DNA from: Neoroseomonas lacus
Lineage (GTDB): Bacteria > Pseudomonadota > Alphaproteobacteria > Acetobacterales > Acetobacteraceae
Direction: 5' to 3'
Assembly (NCBI RefSeq): GCF_014644535.1
Contig: NZ_BMKW01000007.1
Span: 124,001 to 188,000, forward strand
Length of the DNA stretch: 64,000 bases
Position 1 is the first letter of the stretch; each line of letters starts with the position of its first letter. This document shows, in pieces, positions 16,585-26,404 of the stretch. Made by a program: the position numbers and the translations under genes. Under the pieces are notes generated by a model that searched no databases, was not told the origin of the DNA, and worked only from the letters and a program-made list of their open reading frames with translations.

Positions 16585-18362
16585 GCGTGCGCCTTCGGCT
16601 TCGCGGTCTCGAGCAGGAACTTCTGCATGTCCCAGGCGCCAGTCGGGCAGCGCTCGGCACACATGCCGCAATGCAGGCAGACATCCTCATCCTTGACCAT
16701 CACGCGGCCGGTCTTGAGGCCATCCTGCACATACAGGTCCTGGTACAGGTTCACCGCCGGCGCCTTGAGGCGCGTACGAAGCTCCGCTTCCTCGCCATTC
16801 TCGGTGAAGGTGATGCAGTCGGTCGGGCAGATGTCGACGCAGGCATCGCATTCGATGCAGGTCTTGGCATTGAACACCGTCTGCACGTCGCAGTTCAGGC
16901 AGCGCTGCGTCTCGTGGAAGGCCATCTCGCGGTCGAAGCCGAGCTCGACCTCCGCGGTGATGTCGCGCAGCGACTTGTCGGTCGGCAGATGCGGCACCTT
17001 GAAGCGCAGGTCGAGCGAGATCTCGTTGTCATAGGCCCATTCATGGATGCCCATCTTCTGGCTGGCGATCTGCGTTTCCGGCGAGGGGCGCTTCGTCACG
17101 TCCTCTCCGTTGCAGAACATGTCGATCGACAGCGCCGCGTCATGGCCGTGGGCCACGGCCCAGATGATGTTCTTCGGCCCGAACGCCGCATCGCCGCCGA
17201 AGAAGACCTGCGGCAGCGTCGATTGCAGCGAGGCCTCGTTCAGCTTCGGCAGTCCCCAGCGGTCGAATTCGATGCCGGCATCGCGCTCGATCCAGGGGAA
17301 TGCGTTCTCCTGGCCGATCGCCACCAGCACGTCGTCGCATTCGATGGTGACGTCGGGTTCGCCGGTCGGCTTCAGGCTGCGGCGGCCCTTCTCGTCATAT
17401 TGCGCGGCGACTTTCTCAAACACCATGCCGGTCAGGTGGCCATTGTCGTGAAGCACTTCCTTGGGCACCAGGAAGTTGAGGATGGGGATGCCCTCCCCCA
17501 TCGCGTCTTCCTTCTCCCATGGCGAGGCTTTCATTTCCTCGAAGCCGGAGCGGACGACGACCTTGACCTCCTCGCCGCCGAGCCGGCGGGCGGAACGGCA
17601 GCAATCCATCGCGGTGTTGCCGCCGCCAAGCACGATCACGCGCTTGCCGATCGACGTGACATGGCCAAAGGAGACCGAGGCAAGCCAGTCGATGCCGAGA
17701 TGGATATTGGCCGCCGCTTCCTGCCGGCCGGGCACGTCCAGCTCACGCCCGCGCGGCGCGCCTGAGCCGACGAACACCGCGTCATAGCCTTCCGCGAGCA
17801 GCCCCTTCAGGCTGTCCACGCGCCGGTTCATGTGGCTGACCACACCGCCGCGATCGAGGATGTAACCGCATTCCTCGTCGATCACTTCCTCGGGCAGGCG
17901 GAAGCGCGGGATCTGCTGGCGGATGAAACCGCCGGCCTTGGCCGCGCCGTCGAACACATGGACCTCATAGCCTAGCGGGGCGAGGTCGCGCGCGACGGTC
18001 AGGCTGGCCGGACCGGCGCCGATGCAGGCGATGCGCTTGCCGTTCCGCTGCTCGGGGATCGCCGGCATGCGATGACTGACATCGCCCTTGTTGTCGGCCG
18101 CGACGCGCTTGAGGCGGCAGATCGCGACAGGTTCTTCCTCGACGCGACCGCGCCGGCAGGCCGGCTCGCAGGGGCGGTCGCAGGTGCGGCCCAGGATCCC
18201 GGGGAAGACGTTGGACTGCCAATTGACCATATAGGCATCGGCATAGCGGCCAGCCGCGATCATCCGGATGTATTCCGGCACCGGCGTATGCGCCGGGCAG
18301 GCCCATTGGCAATCGACAACCTTGTGGAAATAGTCGGGGGACGTGATGTCCGTCGGCTTCAC
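16569..18362 (-). CDS. GltD-like FAD/NAD(P) oxidoreductase with C-terminal 2[4Fe-4S] ferredoxin domain
   Basis: The 597-residue protein begins with the GltD-type cysteine region (C18, C22, C61, C65, C69). It continues with FAD binding (ACIGAGPASLTVA), NAD(P) binding (VIVLGGGNTAMDCC) and a C-terminal ferredoxin domain with CIECDACVDICP and CLHCGMCAERCP. This architecture moves electrons between NAD(P)H and iron-sulphur centres. It is the first gene of the run and overlaps korA, so it is the obvious electron partner of the KorAB enzyme, replacing or supplementing free ferredoxin. The direction of flow (NAD(P)+ reduction or ferredoxin-level reduction) is not visible from sequence. Confidence 0.9.
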   Translation of the reverse strand: MKPTDITSPDYFHKVVDCQWACPAHTPVPEYIRMIAAGRYADAYMVNWQSNVFPGILGRTCDRPCEPACRRGRVEEEPVAICRLKRVAADNKGDVSHRMPAIPEQRNGKRIACIGAGPASLTVARDLAPLGYEVHVFDGAAKAGGFIRQQIPRFRLPEEVIDEECGYILDRGGVVSHMNRRVDSLKGLLAEGYDAVFVGSGAPRGRELDVPGRQEAAANIHLGIDWLASVSFGHVTSIGKRVIVLGGGNTAMDCCRSARRLGGEEVKVVVRSGFEEMKASPWEKEDAMGEGIPILNFLVPKEVLHDNGHLTGMVFEKVAAQYDEKGRRSLKPTGEPDVTIECDDVLVAIGQENAFPWIERDAGIEFDRWGLPKLNEASLQSTLPQVFFGGDAAFGPKNIIWAVAHGHDAALSIDMFCNGEDVTKRPSPETQIASQKMGIHEWAYDNEISLDLRFKVPHLPTDKSLRDITAEVELGFDREMAFHETQRCLNCDVQTVFNAKTCIECDACVDICPTDCITFTENGEEAELRTRLKAPAVNLYQDLYVQDGLKTGRVMVKDEDVCLHCGMCAERCPTGAWDMQKFLLETAKPKAHACHSR

Positions 18363-18719
18363 GCGCGCGGCCTCCCTTGGGCTGGACGCCGTATGGCGCG
18401 GAAGGAACCGGCGTCCCCACGAAACTCAACAAGCCTGCGACCGGTACCGGGTCGCCGCTCAAGCGCGATAGACATACCTGTTCGTCACTCCCCGCCGTTT
18501 TACGGCTTGGCTGGATTCTGCCCCAAGGCGCATGTGTCGGCAATGCGCTGATTTTTGCTGCGTTGCAGCGGGATCGGGCCCGAAACAACAGGCCTACCTC
18601 GCTACTGTCGCCTGATGCCACGCCGGCTGGCCTTGCGCGCGTCCCGCGGCGCAATCATCCCGCCGCGGCGGCAGGTCAGCCCAGACCCGGCGAGCGCCGG
18701 TAGCGCCTGCAGCGGCGCC
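18363..18719. other. Intergenic region: operon promoter side and terminator side
   Basis: No convincing gene is seen in these 357 bases; short ORFs here have no family features. The region lies upstream of the FAD/Fe-S gene and downstream of the hydroxyacyl-CoA dehydrogenase gene, both on the minus strand. It contains a CCGGTACCGG palindrome (18441-18450), a GCCGT-TTT-ACGGC hairpin (18494-18506) and a GCGCCG/CGGCGC inverted repeat (18694-18718) just after the dehydrogenase stop that may help termination. A promoter for the five-gene run must lie here or close by; I could not fix its position. Confidence 0.4.
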
Positions 18720-19646
18720 TCAATCTTCTTCGCGCAGAATCCGCACGGCTGCGAGCAAAGCCCGTTCGTACCGCGCCCGCTCCTTTGCCGTGACATCGGC
18801 CGGCCAGTCGCGAAAGCCGCGCCCGGTCTTGGGACCGAGCCGGTTCTCGGCCACCAGCCGCGCCAGCGTCGGGCTGGGATCCGGGCTGTTGCACAATGAT
18901 GGATAAATGGTCCGCCCGGCCTCGAGCTGCGTCTCCAGCCCGGCCAATTCCTTCTGCATGATCGGCCCGGCGGCGAGGTAACGGAAGCCGAAGCAGTAGC
19001 GCACGGCGTTGTCCACATCCTCGGCCGTGGCGAGGCCCTGGTCTATCACCGAGAACGCCTCGCGCATCAGCGCATGCTGGATGCGGTTGGCGAGGAAGCC
19101 CGGCACGTCGCGCGCCACGCGGATCACCTTACGGCCGAGCCCGTCCATGATGGCGGCGACCGCATCGCAGATGGCCGGGTCGGTATGCTCGCCCTGCACG
19201 ACCTCGACACCGGGCACGAGATGCGCCGGCAGGAAGAAGTGCAGATTGGCGCAGCGCGCGCGGGTCGCGATATGCCCGGCGATATCGGTGATGCGATAGC
19301 CTGACGCATTGGAAACGACCGGCACGGACGGCGGCACCAGCGTATCGAGCCGGCCGAACACCTCCTGCTTCAGCGCCAGGCGTTCCGGCACCGCCTCCAC
19401 CACGATCTCGGCCGAGGCGTAGTCCGGCGCTTCCATCGAGGCGACCAGGGTCAGATGCGCGGCCTCAGCCGGGTCGCCATCAAGCTGCGTAATCGAGGAA
19501 CGTACGCGCGCCTCGGCGTCCGGCCAGCGGGCGCTGGCCGTCTCCACCGCGGTGACGCGCCAACCGCCGGCGAGGAAGATCGCGGCGATGTCGCAGCCCA
19601 TCAGCCCCATGCCGAGGACGACCGCCTGGCGACGTGGCGCGCTCAT
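18720..19646 (-). CDS. 3-hydroxyacyl-CoA dehydrogenase family protein
   Basis: The 308-residue protein has the NAD-binding Rossmann motif [13 protein letters not shown] at the N-terminus, then the 3-hydroxyacyl-CoA dehydrogenase segments [44 protein letters not shown] and [18 protein letters not shown]. Family members oxidise 3-hydroxyacyl-CoA, L-carnitine or L-gulonate. [14 protein letters not shown] in place of HFFNP-type sequence suggests a substrate other than simple acyl-CoA. Its ATG overlaps the ureG stop by 4 bases, so it is translationally attached to the urease operon although urease needs no such enzyme. Confidence 0.88.
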   Translation of the reverse strand: MSAPRRQAVVLGMGLMGCDIAAIFLAGGWRVTAVETASARWPDAEARVRSSITQLDGDPAEAAHLTLVASMEAPDYASAEIVVEAVPERLALKQEVFGRLDTLVPPSVPVVSNASGYRITDIAGHIATRARCANLHFFLPAHLVPGVEVVQGEHTDPAICDAVAAIMDGLGRKVIRVARDVPGFLANRIQHALMREAFSVIDQGLATAEDVDNAVRYCFGFRYLAAGPIMQKELAGLETQLEAGRTIYPSLCNSPDPSPTLARLVAENRLGPKTGRGFRDWPADVTAKERARYERALLAAVRILREED

Positions 19647-20254
19647 GCCGCGATCCCCCCCTGGCGCAGGACGAAGTCGGCGATCTCGGCGACGCCCTTG
19701 TTCTCCTTGAGGTTGGTGAAGACGAAAGGCCGCGCGCCGCGCATCTTCCGCGAATCGCGGTCCATCACCGACAGATCGGCACCGACCAGTGGCGCGAGGT
19801 CGATCTTGTTGATCACCAGCAGGTCCGAGCGCGTGATGCCCGGCCCGCCCTTTCGCGGGATCTTGTCGCCGGCGCTGACATCGATGACGTAGATCGTCAG
19901 GTCGGCCAATTCCGGGCTGAAGGTGGCAGCGAGGTTGTCGCCGCCGCTTTCGATGAACAGCACTTCGAGGCCAGGGAATTTCTCGGTCATGTCGTGCACG
20001 GCGGCGAGGTTGATCGAGGCGTCCTCACGGATGGCGGTATGCGGGCAGCCGCCGGTCTCCACCCCGGTGATGCGCGCGGGGTCGAGCGCGCCGGCGCGCG
20101 TCAGGAACTCCGCATCCTCCTTGGTGTAGATGTCGTTGGTGATGACCGCGATGTCGTGGCGGTCGCGCAGATGCCTGCAAAGACGCTCGGTCAGCGCGGT
20201 CTTGCCGGAACCGACGGGGCCGCCGATGCCGACGCGGAAGGGGCCGTTCTTCAT
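19643..20254 (-). CDS. ureG: Urease accessory GTPase UreG
   Basis: UreG is the SIMIBI-class GTPase that drives nickel delivery and active-site lysine carbamylation in apo-urease with UreD, UreF and UreE. The 203-residue protein has the P-loop [13 protein letters not shown], the [14 protein letters not shown] segment, the metal-binding [15 protein letters not shown] (Cys-Pro-His) and the guanine-specificity INKIDLA. Length and order after ureF are normal. The start overlaps the ureF stop (ATGA). Confidence 0.97.
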   Translation of the reverse strand: MKNGPFRVGIGGPVGSGKTALTERLCRHLRDRHDIAVITNDIYTKEDAEFLTRAGALDPARITGVETGGCPHTAIREDASINLAAVHDMTEKFPGLEVLFIESGGDNLAATFSPELADLTIYVIDVSAGDKIPRKGGPGITRSDLLVINKIDLAPLVGADLSVMDRDSRKMRGARPFVFTNLKENKGVAEIADFVLRQGGIAA

Positions 20255-20979
20255 GAGCGGAAAAGCCTCGTGTACTGGGTTTCGTGACGCATGGAATAAA
20301 GGTCGAGCGCGGGACTTGCCGTGCCCAGCCGGTCAAGGTCGGCGGTCAGCGCGGCATCGGTTGCCGCAGCAACCACCGGCAGCAGCGCGGCGGTCGCCTT
20401 CTGCCCATCCGTCTGCCCGAGCGGCACCAATCTCACGCCCGCCGACACCAGGTTGGCCGCGAATGCCGAGAGATACCCGAATGCCGCCGCGCGCGATGCC
20501 ACCCCATGCGCCGCCGCCGCCGCGCCAAACGCCACCGCATGCACAATGCGCCGCGGATGCCGCGCGGCCAAGGCCGCCAGCCGCGGTTCGGGCCAGGCCG
20601 CCAGGGTCACGGACATGAAGGCGGTGCCCTGCGCCTCGGCCTCCAGCGCCGTCTCCGCCGTGCCGCGCCAGGCGGCGCCGAGTTCCACCAGCCTGTCGAG
20701 CACGCGCGGCCGCCCTGCCCTCATGGCGCGATGCGCGGCGACCAGCAGCGCGCCGTCAACGCGCCCCGCCCCATCGCGCAGCGCCGCGCCGACATAGGCG
20801 ATCAACTCGTCGCGGCTGCGCACTGCGCCATCCTCGACCGCCGTCTCCAGCCCATGGCTGTAGGTATAGGCACCGACCGGATAGGCCGGGCTCAGCCAGG
20901 CAAGTAGCCGGTACAGCGCGTCAGTGGTGGTGGTCGGCGTGGTCGTGATCGTGGTGATGGTCGTGGTCGCCGTGATCAT
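20251..20979 (-). CDS. ureF: Urease accessory protein UreF with Thr-rich N-terminus
   Basis: UreF works with UreD and UreG as a checkpoint in nickel insertion. The conserved start region is [29 protein letters not shown], followed by a helical bundle and the C-terminal [14 protein letters not shown]. The only standard start codon near it is ATG 20979, inside the His-repeat coding tail of ureE but in another frame; it gives 242 residues whose first 20 are almost all Thr and Ile. No Shine-Dalgarno is visible. A non-standard CTG at 20916, seven bases after the ureE stop codon, would give 221 residues. The protein identity is firm; the start is uncertain. Confidence 0.9.
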   Translation of the reverse strand: MITATTTITTITTTPTTTTDALYRLLAWLSPAYPVGAYTYSHGLETAVEDGAVRSRDELIAYVGAALRDGAGRVDGALLVAAHRAMRAGRPRVLDRLVELGAAWRGTAETALEAEAQGTAFMSVTLAAWPEPRLAALAARHPRRIVHAVAFGAAAAAHGVASRAAAFGYLSAFAANLVSAGVRLVPLGQTDGQKATAALLPVVAAATDAALTADLDRLGTASPALDLYSMRHETQYTRLFRS

Positions 20980-21469
20980 GGTGGTGATGGTGGCCGTGCC
21001 GCTGGCCCGGATCGTGGTTGTGCTGCCCATAGGCGCCGCCTTCTGGGTCGAAGGGCACCTCCACCTTGCGCACGACGGCACCAAGCCCTTCCAGCATGTG
21101 CACGATGACATGGTCGTCGCGGATCAGCAGCCGCTCGCCATCGATCTGTGTCGGCAGATGCCGGTTGCCAAGATGCCAGGCGATGCGGGCGAAATGCTCA
21201 TGGTCCTTGGCGGTGATCTCGACCAGCGGCTCCGGCGCCGCCTTCACGCGCACGAAGCCACCCGTCGCGAGCGCCAGCCCGTCGCCCTCGCGCAGCACCG
21301 TCGCCTCCGGCAGGTCGAGCAGGAAGGCAAGCCCCCCCTGCCCCGTATAGAGCTTGCGGCGACGAAAGCGGTCGTCGAAATCCACCAGCACGGCGTCACG
21401 CGCCTCCGCTTCCGGCCAGGTGCCGGCGCGCAGCACTTCGGTCGCGCGCGGCGTATTCTCCGGGTCCAT
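20921..21469 (-). CDS. ureE: Urease accessory nickel chaperone UreE with His-rich tail
   Basis: UreE binds nickel and hands it to the UreDFG-urease complex. The N-terminal domain (about 1-75) includes RRRKLYTGQGGLAFLLDLP; the metal-binding domain has HLGNRHLPTQIDGERLLIRDDHV. The last 37 or so residues hold 18 histidines mixed with Asp and Gly, a nickel store. The start at 21469 was chosen because GAGG lies six bases upstream; an ATG two codons earlier (21475) abuts that GAGG. The DNA of the His tail also encodes the N-terminus of UreF in another frame. Confidence 0.95.
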   Translation of the reverse strand: MDPENTPRATEVLRAGTWPEAEARDAVLVDFDDRFRRRKLYTGQGGLAFLLDLPEATVLREGDGLALATGGFVRVKAAPEPLVEITAKDHEHFARIAWHLGNRHLPTQIDGERLLIRDDHVIVHMLEGLGAVVRKVEVPFDPEGGAYGQHNHDPGQRHGHHHHHDHGDHDHHHDHDHADHHH

Positions 21470-21477
21470 GCTCATCC

Positions 21478-23192
<1,715 letters not shown>

Positions 23193-23193
<1 letters not shown>

Positions 23194-23498
23194 CAGAGCG
23201 CTCCTTCCGTCTCGCCGCGGAACCCGTGCACGACACGCTTGCCGGCGTAGTCGACCAGCCGCACCATGCGCGTCTGGCCAGGTTCGAAGCGCACCGCCGT
23301 GCCGGCGGCGATGTCGAGCCGCTTGCCCCGCGCGAGCACGCGGTCGAAGCGCAACTGCGGGTTGGTTTCGGCGAAATGGTAATGGCTGCCGACCTGCACC
23401 GGGCGGTCGCCGGTGTTGGCAACCTCCAGCTCCACCGCCTCGCGGCCGGCGTTCAGTTCGATATCCCCTGCGGCGGGGAGAATCTCGCCCGGGATCAT
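23193..23498 (-). CDS. ureB: Urease subunit beta
   Basis: This 101-residue structural subunit packs against UreC. It begins [20 protein letters not shown] and has the family segments [18 protein letters not shown] and [13 protein letters not shown]. It is separate from ureA and ureC, as in most proteobacteria. Its ATG overlaps the ureA stop by 4 bases, and its stop overlaps the ureC start. Confidence 0.97.
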
Positions 23499-24013
23499 CG
23501 GCGGGCTCCCTTCGTCCTAGTGCCTGGCTTCTTCGCCTTCGCGGCCGGCTTGGCCGGCGCCTTGGCAGCACGCTTTGCGGCGGGCTTCGCCTTGGATTTG
23601 GTAGTGGGCTTCGCCGCCGGATTTGCCTTGGCCTTCGCGGCCGGCTTCGCCGCGGCACGCGTCGTTGGCTCCTTCGCGGCGGCCTTCGCCTTAGGCGTCA
23701 CCGGCGCCGCATCGCGGATCGGCTCATGCACCGTCACCAGCTTGGTGCCGTCAGGGAAGGTGGCCTCGACCTGGATTTCGTGGATCATCTCGGCGATGCC
23801 GTCCATCACCTGGTCGCGCGTCAGCACCTTGGCGCCGTCGCGCATCAGCTCGGCCACGGAACGCCCGTCGCGCGCCCCCTCCACGACGAAATCGGTGACC
23901 AGCGCCACCGCCTCGGGGAAGTTCAACCGCAAGCCGCGCTCCAGCCGTCGGCGCGCGACGATCGCCGCCATCGCCACCAGCAGCTTGTCCTTTTCCCGAG
24001 GCGTCAGGTTCAT
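23495..24013 (-). CDS. ureA: Urease subunit gamma with a 73-residue basic C-terminal tail
   Basis: Residues 1-99 are a standard UreA ([41 protein letters not shown]). The family normally stops near residue 100, but here 73 residues follow, built almost only of Ala, Lys, Pro and Thr, with 17 Lys and 6 Arg against one Asp and one Glu. The pattern ([20 protein letters not shown]) is like histone H1 or bacterial H1-like proteins. There is no frameshift: the reading frame is open to a stop that overlaps ureB normally. The tail's role is unknown. Confidence 0.95.
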   Translation of the reverse strand: MNLTPREKDKLLVAMAAIVARRRLERGLRLNFPEAVALVTDFVVEGARDGRSVAELMRDGAKVLTRDQVMDGIAEMIHEIQVEATFPDGTKLVTVHEPIRDAAPVTPKAKAAAKEPTTRAAAKPAAKAKANPAAKPTTKSKAKPAAKRAAKAPAKPAAKAKKPGTRTKGARR

Positions 24014-24082
24014 TCGATTCCGCTCCTCCGCCGGCCATATCCAAAGCGTAGCACGCCGCGTGCCATCATGACCGCGTCGGGT

Positions 24083-24916
24083 TCAACACGTCCACACCCG
24101 CGGCAGGACCGGCGCCGCACCCAGCAGCTGCGCCCGCAAGGCGCGAATGGCGTGCCCAAGGCCATCGCGCACCGCCCCAGCATCGCCAAGCCAGCGCAGC
24201 AGCAGCAGACCAGGCCGCGGCAGCGTCGCCGCCGCACCGGCCGCGCGCATGGCGTCCCGCGCCTCGGTCAACGGTGCGTCGTCGACCACGAGCAACGTTG
24301 CACACGCCTCCGCTCCGGCAAAGCCGAAGGGGTCGTCGAGCTGCGCCCGCATCCCGTCCCCCAGCGCCAATCCGTCGGCCCACAGCATCTTCCCACCGCG
24401 CCACACCCGCCAGGAATCGACCAAGCTGCCGGTGTGCAGCGCCTCGCCGCGTGCATGTCGGCCAAAGACCAGCATCTCGGCCAGCAGCAACGTCGCTCCC
24501 GGCGCGACATCGACCTCCAGTCGCCGCGCGAGGCGCGCGCCATCGAACAGGATCGTCTCCTGCGGCAGCCATTCCAGCGTGGCGCCAGCACTGACGGTCA
24601 GCCGCGCCTCGATCACCGTCTCCGGCCCCAGGCTGCGATAGATCTTCTCCGCCGCCGGCGTGCTCACCACGGCATGCGCCCCGGGGTCGAGCGTGACCTC
24701 GACAGACACCGAGTCCCCCCCCGCCAATCCGCCCGCCGTGTTCACCAGAGCGGCAAGCGGCGGCTCGCCCGGCCCGGGGTCGGGAAACAGGATGCGCATC
24801 GGCGCCGACTGGTGCAGGTCAACAAGCCGCGTCGCGCCGCGCGCCACGGCATAGCGCAGCGCGGCACCGCCCCGCGATCGTTGATGGGCTACACTGGCAT
24901 CGGCAGGACGAGGCAT
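24083..24916 (-). CDS. ureD: Urease accessory protein UreD
   Basis: UreD (UreH) is the scaffold that docks UreF-UreG on apo-urease. The 277-residue protein has LVNTAGGLAGGDSVSVEVTL, STPAAEKIYRSLG, LEWLPQETILFDGARLAR and FGRHARGEALHTG, all typical. The start at MPRPADASVAHQRS follows GGGTGG; the open frame upstream enters the repeat region and other genes' antisense and was not accepted. It is the first gene of ureDABCEFG, about 70 bases before ureA. Confidence 0.94.
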   Translation of the reverse strand: MPRPADASVAHQRSRGGAALRYAVARGATRLVDLHQSAPMRILFPDPGPGEPPLAALVNTAGGLAGGDSVSVEVTLDPGAHAVVSTPAAEKIYRSLGPETVIEARLTVSAGATLEWLPQETILFDGARLARRLEVDVAPGATLLLAEMLVFGRHARGEALHTGSLVDSWRVWRGGKMLWADGLALGDGMRAQLDDPFGFAGAEACATLLVVDDAPLTEARDAMRAAGAAATLPRPGLLLLRWLGDAGAVRDGLGHAIRALRAQLLGAAPVLPRVWTC

Positions 24917-24969
24917 CGAGCCACCCTGCCACGCTGCCGCGCTGTTGCAAGCCGCCCTCCCGGACGCAG

Positions 24970-25237
24970 GCCTCGATCCCGGAGCGCACAGCGCGACCGC
25001 GCTTAGACCACCCGCTATCGCCAGAACGCCAGTACTCGGCGCGAAGGCAAGCCGGTCGGATGACCGGCGCCCACCGCCTGAGGGTCCCAACAATACCTCA
25101 GCCCGGGGTGCTTGCCTCGATCCCGGAGCGCACAGCGCGACCGCGCCCAGACCACCCGCTGTCGCCAGAACGCCAGCGCTCGGCGCGAAGGCAAGCCGGT
25201 CGGATGACCGGCGCCCGCCGTCTGAGGGCCCAAACAA
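24970..25237. repeat. Two-copy imperfect direct repeat (about 124 bp each), upstream of ureD
   Basis: Copy 1 spans 24970-25093 and copy 2 spans 25114-25237, a period of 144 bases. Nine mismatches in 124 positions were counted by eye. Both begin GCCTCGATCCCGGAGCGCAC. Each contains GCCGGTC-ggat-GACCGGC, a 7-bp stem with a 4-base loop (25051-25068 and 25195-25212). The whole gap 24917-25269 has no convincing gene; frames crossing it simply repeat themselves. It may be a dispersed intergenic repeat of the genome or a local duplication in the urease promoter region. Confidence 0.85.
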
Positions 25238-25244
25238 AGGCTCG

Positions 25245-25265
25245 CTGGTCGCCAAAGGCGACCAG
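25245..25265 (-). terminator. Perfect 9-bp hairpin after the alcohol dehydrogenase gene
   Basis: CTGGTCGCC-aaa-GGCGACCAG begins 5 bases downstream of the dehydrogenase stop on the minus strand. It is followed on that strand by a weakly T-rich stretch (GCCTTTGTTTGG). Position and stem strength fit a transcription terminator. Confidence 0.55.
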
Positions 25266-25269
25266 CCAA

Positions 25270-26403
25270 TCAGGCGTTCGGCCGCAACATCTGCCGCAAC
25301 ACCGCGCCATCCGAGAGCAGATCGAAGCCCTCGTTGATCTGGTCGAAGGTGATGTGACTGGTCTTCAGCTTGTCGACCGGCAGCTTGCCGCGCCGATACA
25401 GGCCAAGCAGCCGCGGCAGGTCGCGTTCTGGCACGCAGGACCCCATGTAGGAGCCACGGATCGACCGCTCCTCGCTGACCATCGAGGCATGGAAATACGA
25501 CACCTGCGCATTGATGTTCGGCAGCCCGGCACTGATCGTTGACCCGCCGCGCGCCGTGATGGCAATGGCCAATTGCATCGCCGGGATCGACCCCGCCGTC
25601 TCGATGACGGTATCGACGCCACCATCGGTCGCCTCGCGCACCTGCGCCGCGCAATCCTCATTGCCGGCGAGGAAGACGTCGGTCGCGCCCCATTGCTTCG
25701 CCAGTTCCAGCTTCTGCGGATTGGTGTCGATGGCGATGATGCGCTCCGCGCCCGCCGCAACCGCGCCGAACAGCGCATTCATGCCGACGCCGCCGAGCCC
25801 GACCACGGCGACCTGCTCGCCTGCCTGCAACCCCGCCGTATTCAGCACGGCCCCGGCCCCGGTCATCACCGCGCAACCGAAGATCGCCGCATCGTCGAGC
25901 GGAATGTCCTTGCCGATCTTCACCGCCGAACGCCGCGCCACCACGGCATATTGCGCATAAAGCGACAGCCCCGAATTGTGGTTGATCGGCGTGCCGTCGA
26001 GCCGCTTCAGTCGGCGCACCCCGGTCGGCAACTGCCCCGCCGCGCGGAACGCGTTCCCGGTCGGGCAGATGTTCGGCCGCCCGCGCACGCAGTACCGGCA
26101 ATTCCCGCAGGATGGCGCGAAGACGGTGACGACATGGTCGCCCTCCTTCAGGTCGGTAATGCCTGGCCCGACTTCGCGTACGATCCCCGCGCCCTCATGC
26201 CCGATCACGATCGGCAGCGGGCGCGGGCGCTGGTTCTCGATGGTGGAAAGGTCGGAATGGCACAGCCCCGCCGCGGCTACCTCGATCAGCATTTCGCCGG
26301 GGCCCGGCGGATCCAGCTCCACCTCCTCGATCACCAGCGGGCGCGACGTGGCATAGGGTCGCGGAAGCCCCTGCTCGAACAGGATGGCGGCCTTGATACG
26401 CAT
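25270..26403 (-). CDS. Zinc-dependent alcohol dehydrogenase
   Basis: This 377-residue medium-chain dehydrogenase has the catalytic zinc region AGLCHSDLS and GHEGAGIV, the four-cysteine structural zinc lobe CGNCRYCVRGRPNIC and the NAD motif VVGLGGVGMNALFG. It most resembles class III type alcohol or formaldehyde dehydrogenases and related aryl-alcohol enzymes. Its start lies one base after the stop of the aminotransferase gene, so it is the third gene of a DUF1028-aminotransferase-dehydrogenase operon. The substrate is not known. Confidence 0.92.
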   Translation of the reverse strand: MRIKAAILFEQGLPRPYATSRPLVIEEVELDPPGPGEMLIEVAAAGLCHSDLSTIENQRPRPLPIVIGHEGAGIVREVGPGITDLKEGDHVVTVFAPSCGNCRYCVRGRPNICPTGNAFRAAGQLPTGVRRLKRLDGTPINHNSGLSLYAQYAVVARRSAVKIGKDIPLDDAAIFGCAVMTGAGAVLNTAGLQAGEQVAVVGLGGVGMNALFGAVAAGAERIIAIDTNPQKLELAKQWGATDVFLAGNEDCAAQVREATDGGVDTVIETAGSIPAMQLAIAITARGGSTISAGLPNINAQVSYFHASMVSEERSIRGSYMGSCVPERDLPRLLGLYRRGKLPVDKLKTSHITFDQINEGFDLLSDGAVLRQMLRPNA

Positions 26404-26404
26404 C

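Noticed and set aside
16578..17765. A 395-residue plus-strand open frame
   Set aside because: It is antisense to the FAD/Fe-S gene, which has complete cysteine motifs.
18377..18703. A 108-residue open frame in the intergenic region
   Set aside because: No family features, no ribosome site and low-complexity C-terminus; more likely non-coding.
20921..21060. The GTG/CAC-rich DNA as a possible tandem-repeat element or CRISPR-like array
   Set aside because: It is the code for the UreE His tail; there are no spaced equal repeats.
24917..25269. Repeated WARSRCALRDRG-like peptides in a minus-strand frame
   Set aside because: They come from the DNA direct repeat and are joined to ureD only by an open frame; no start or domain.
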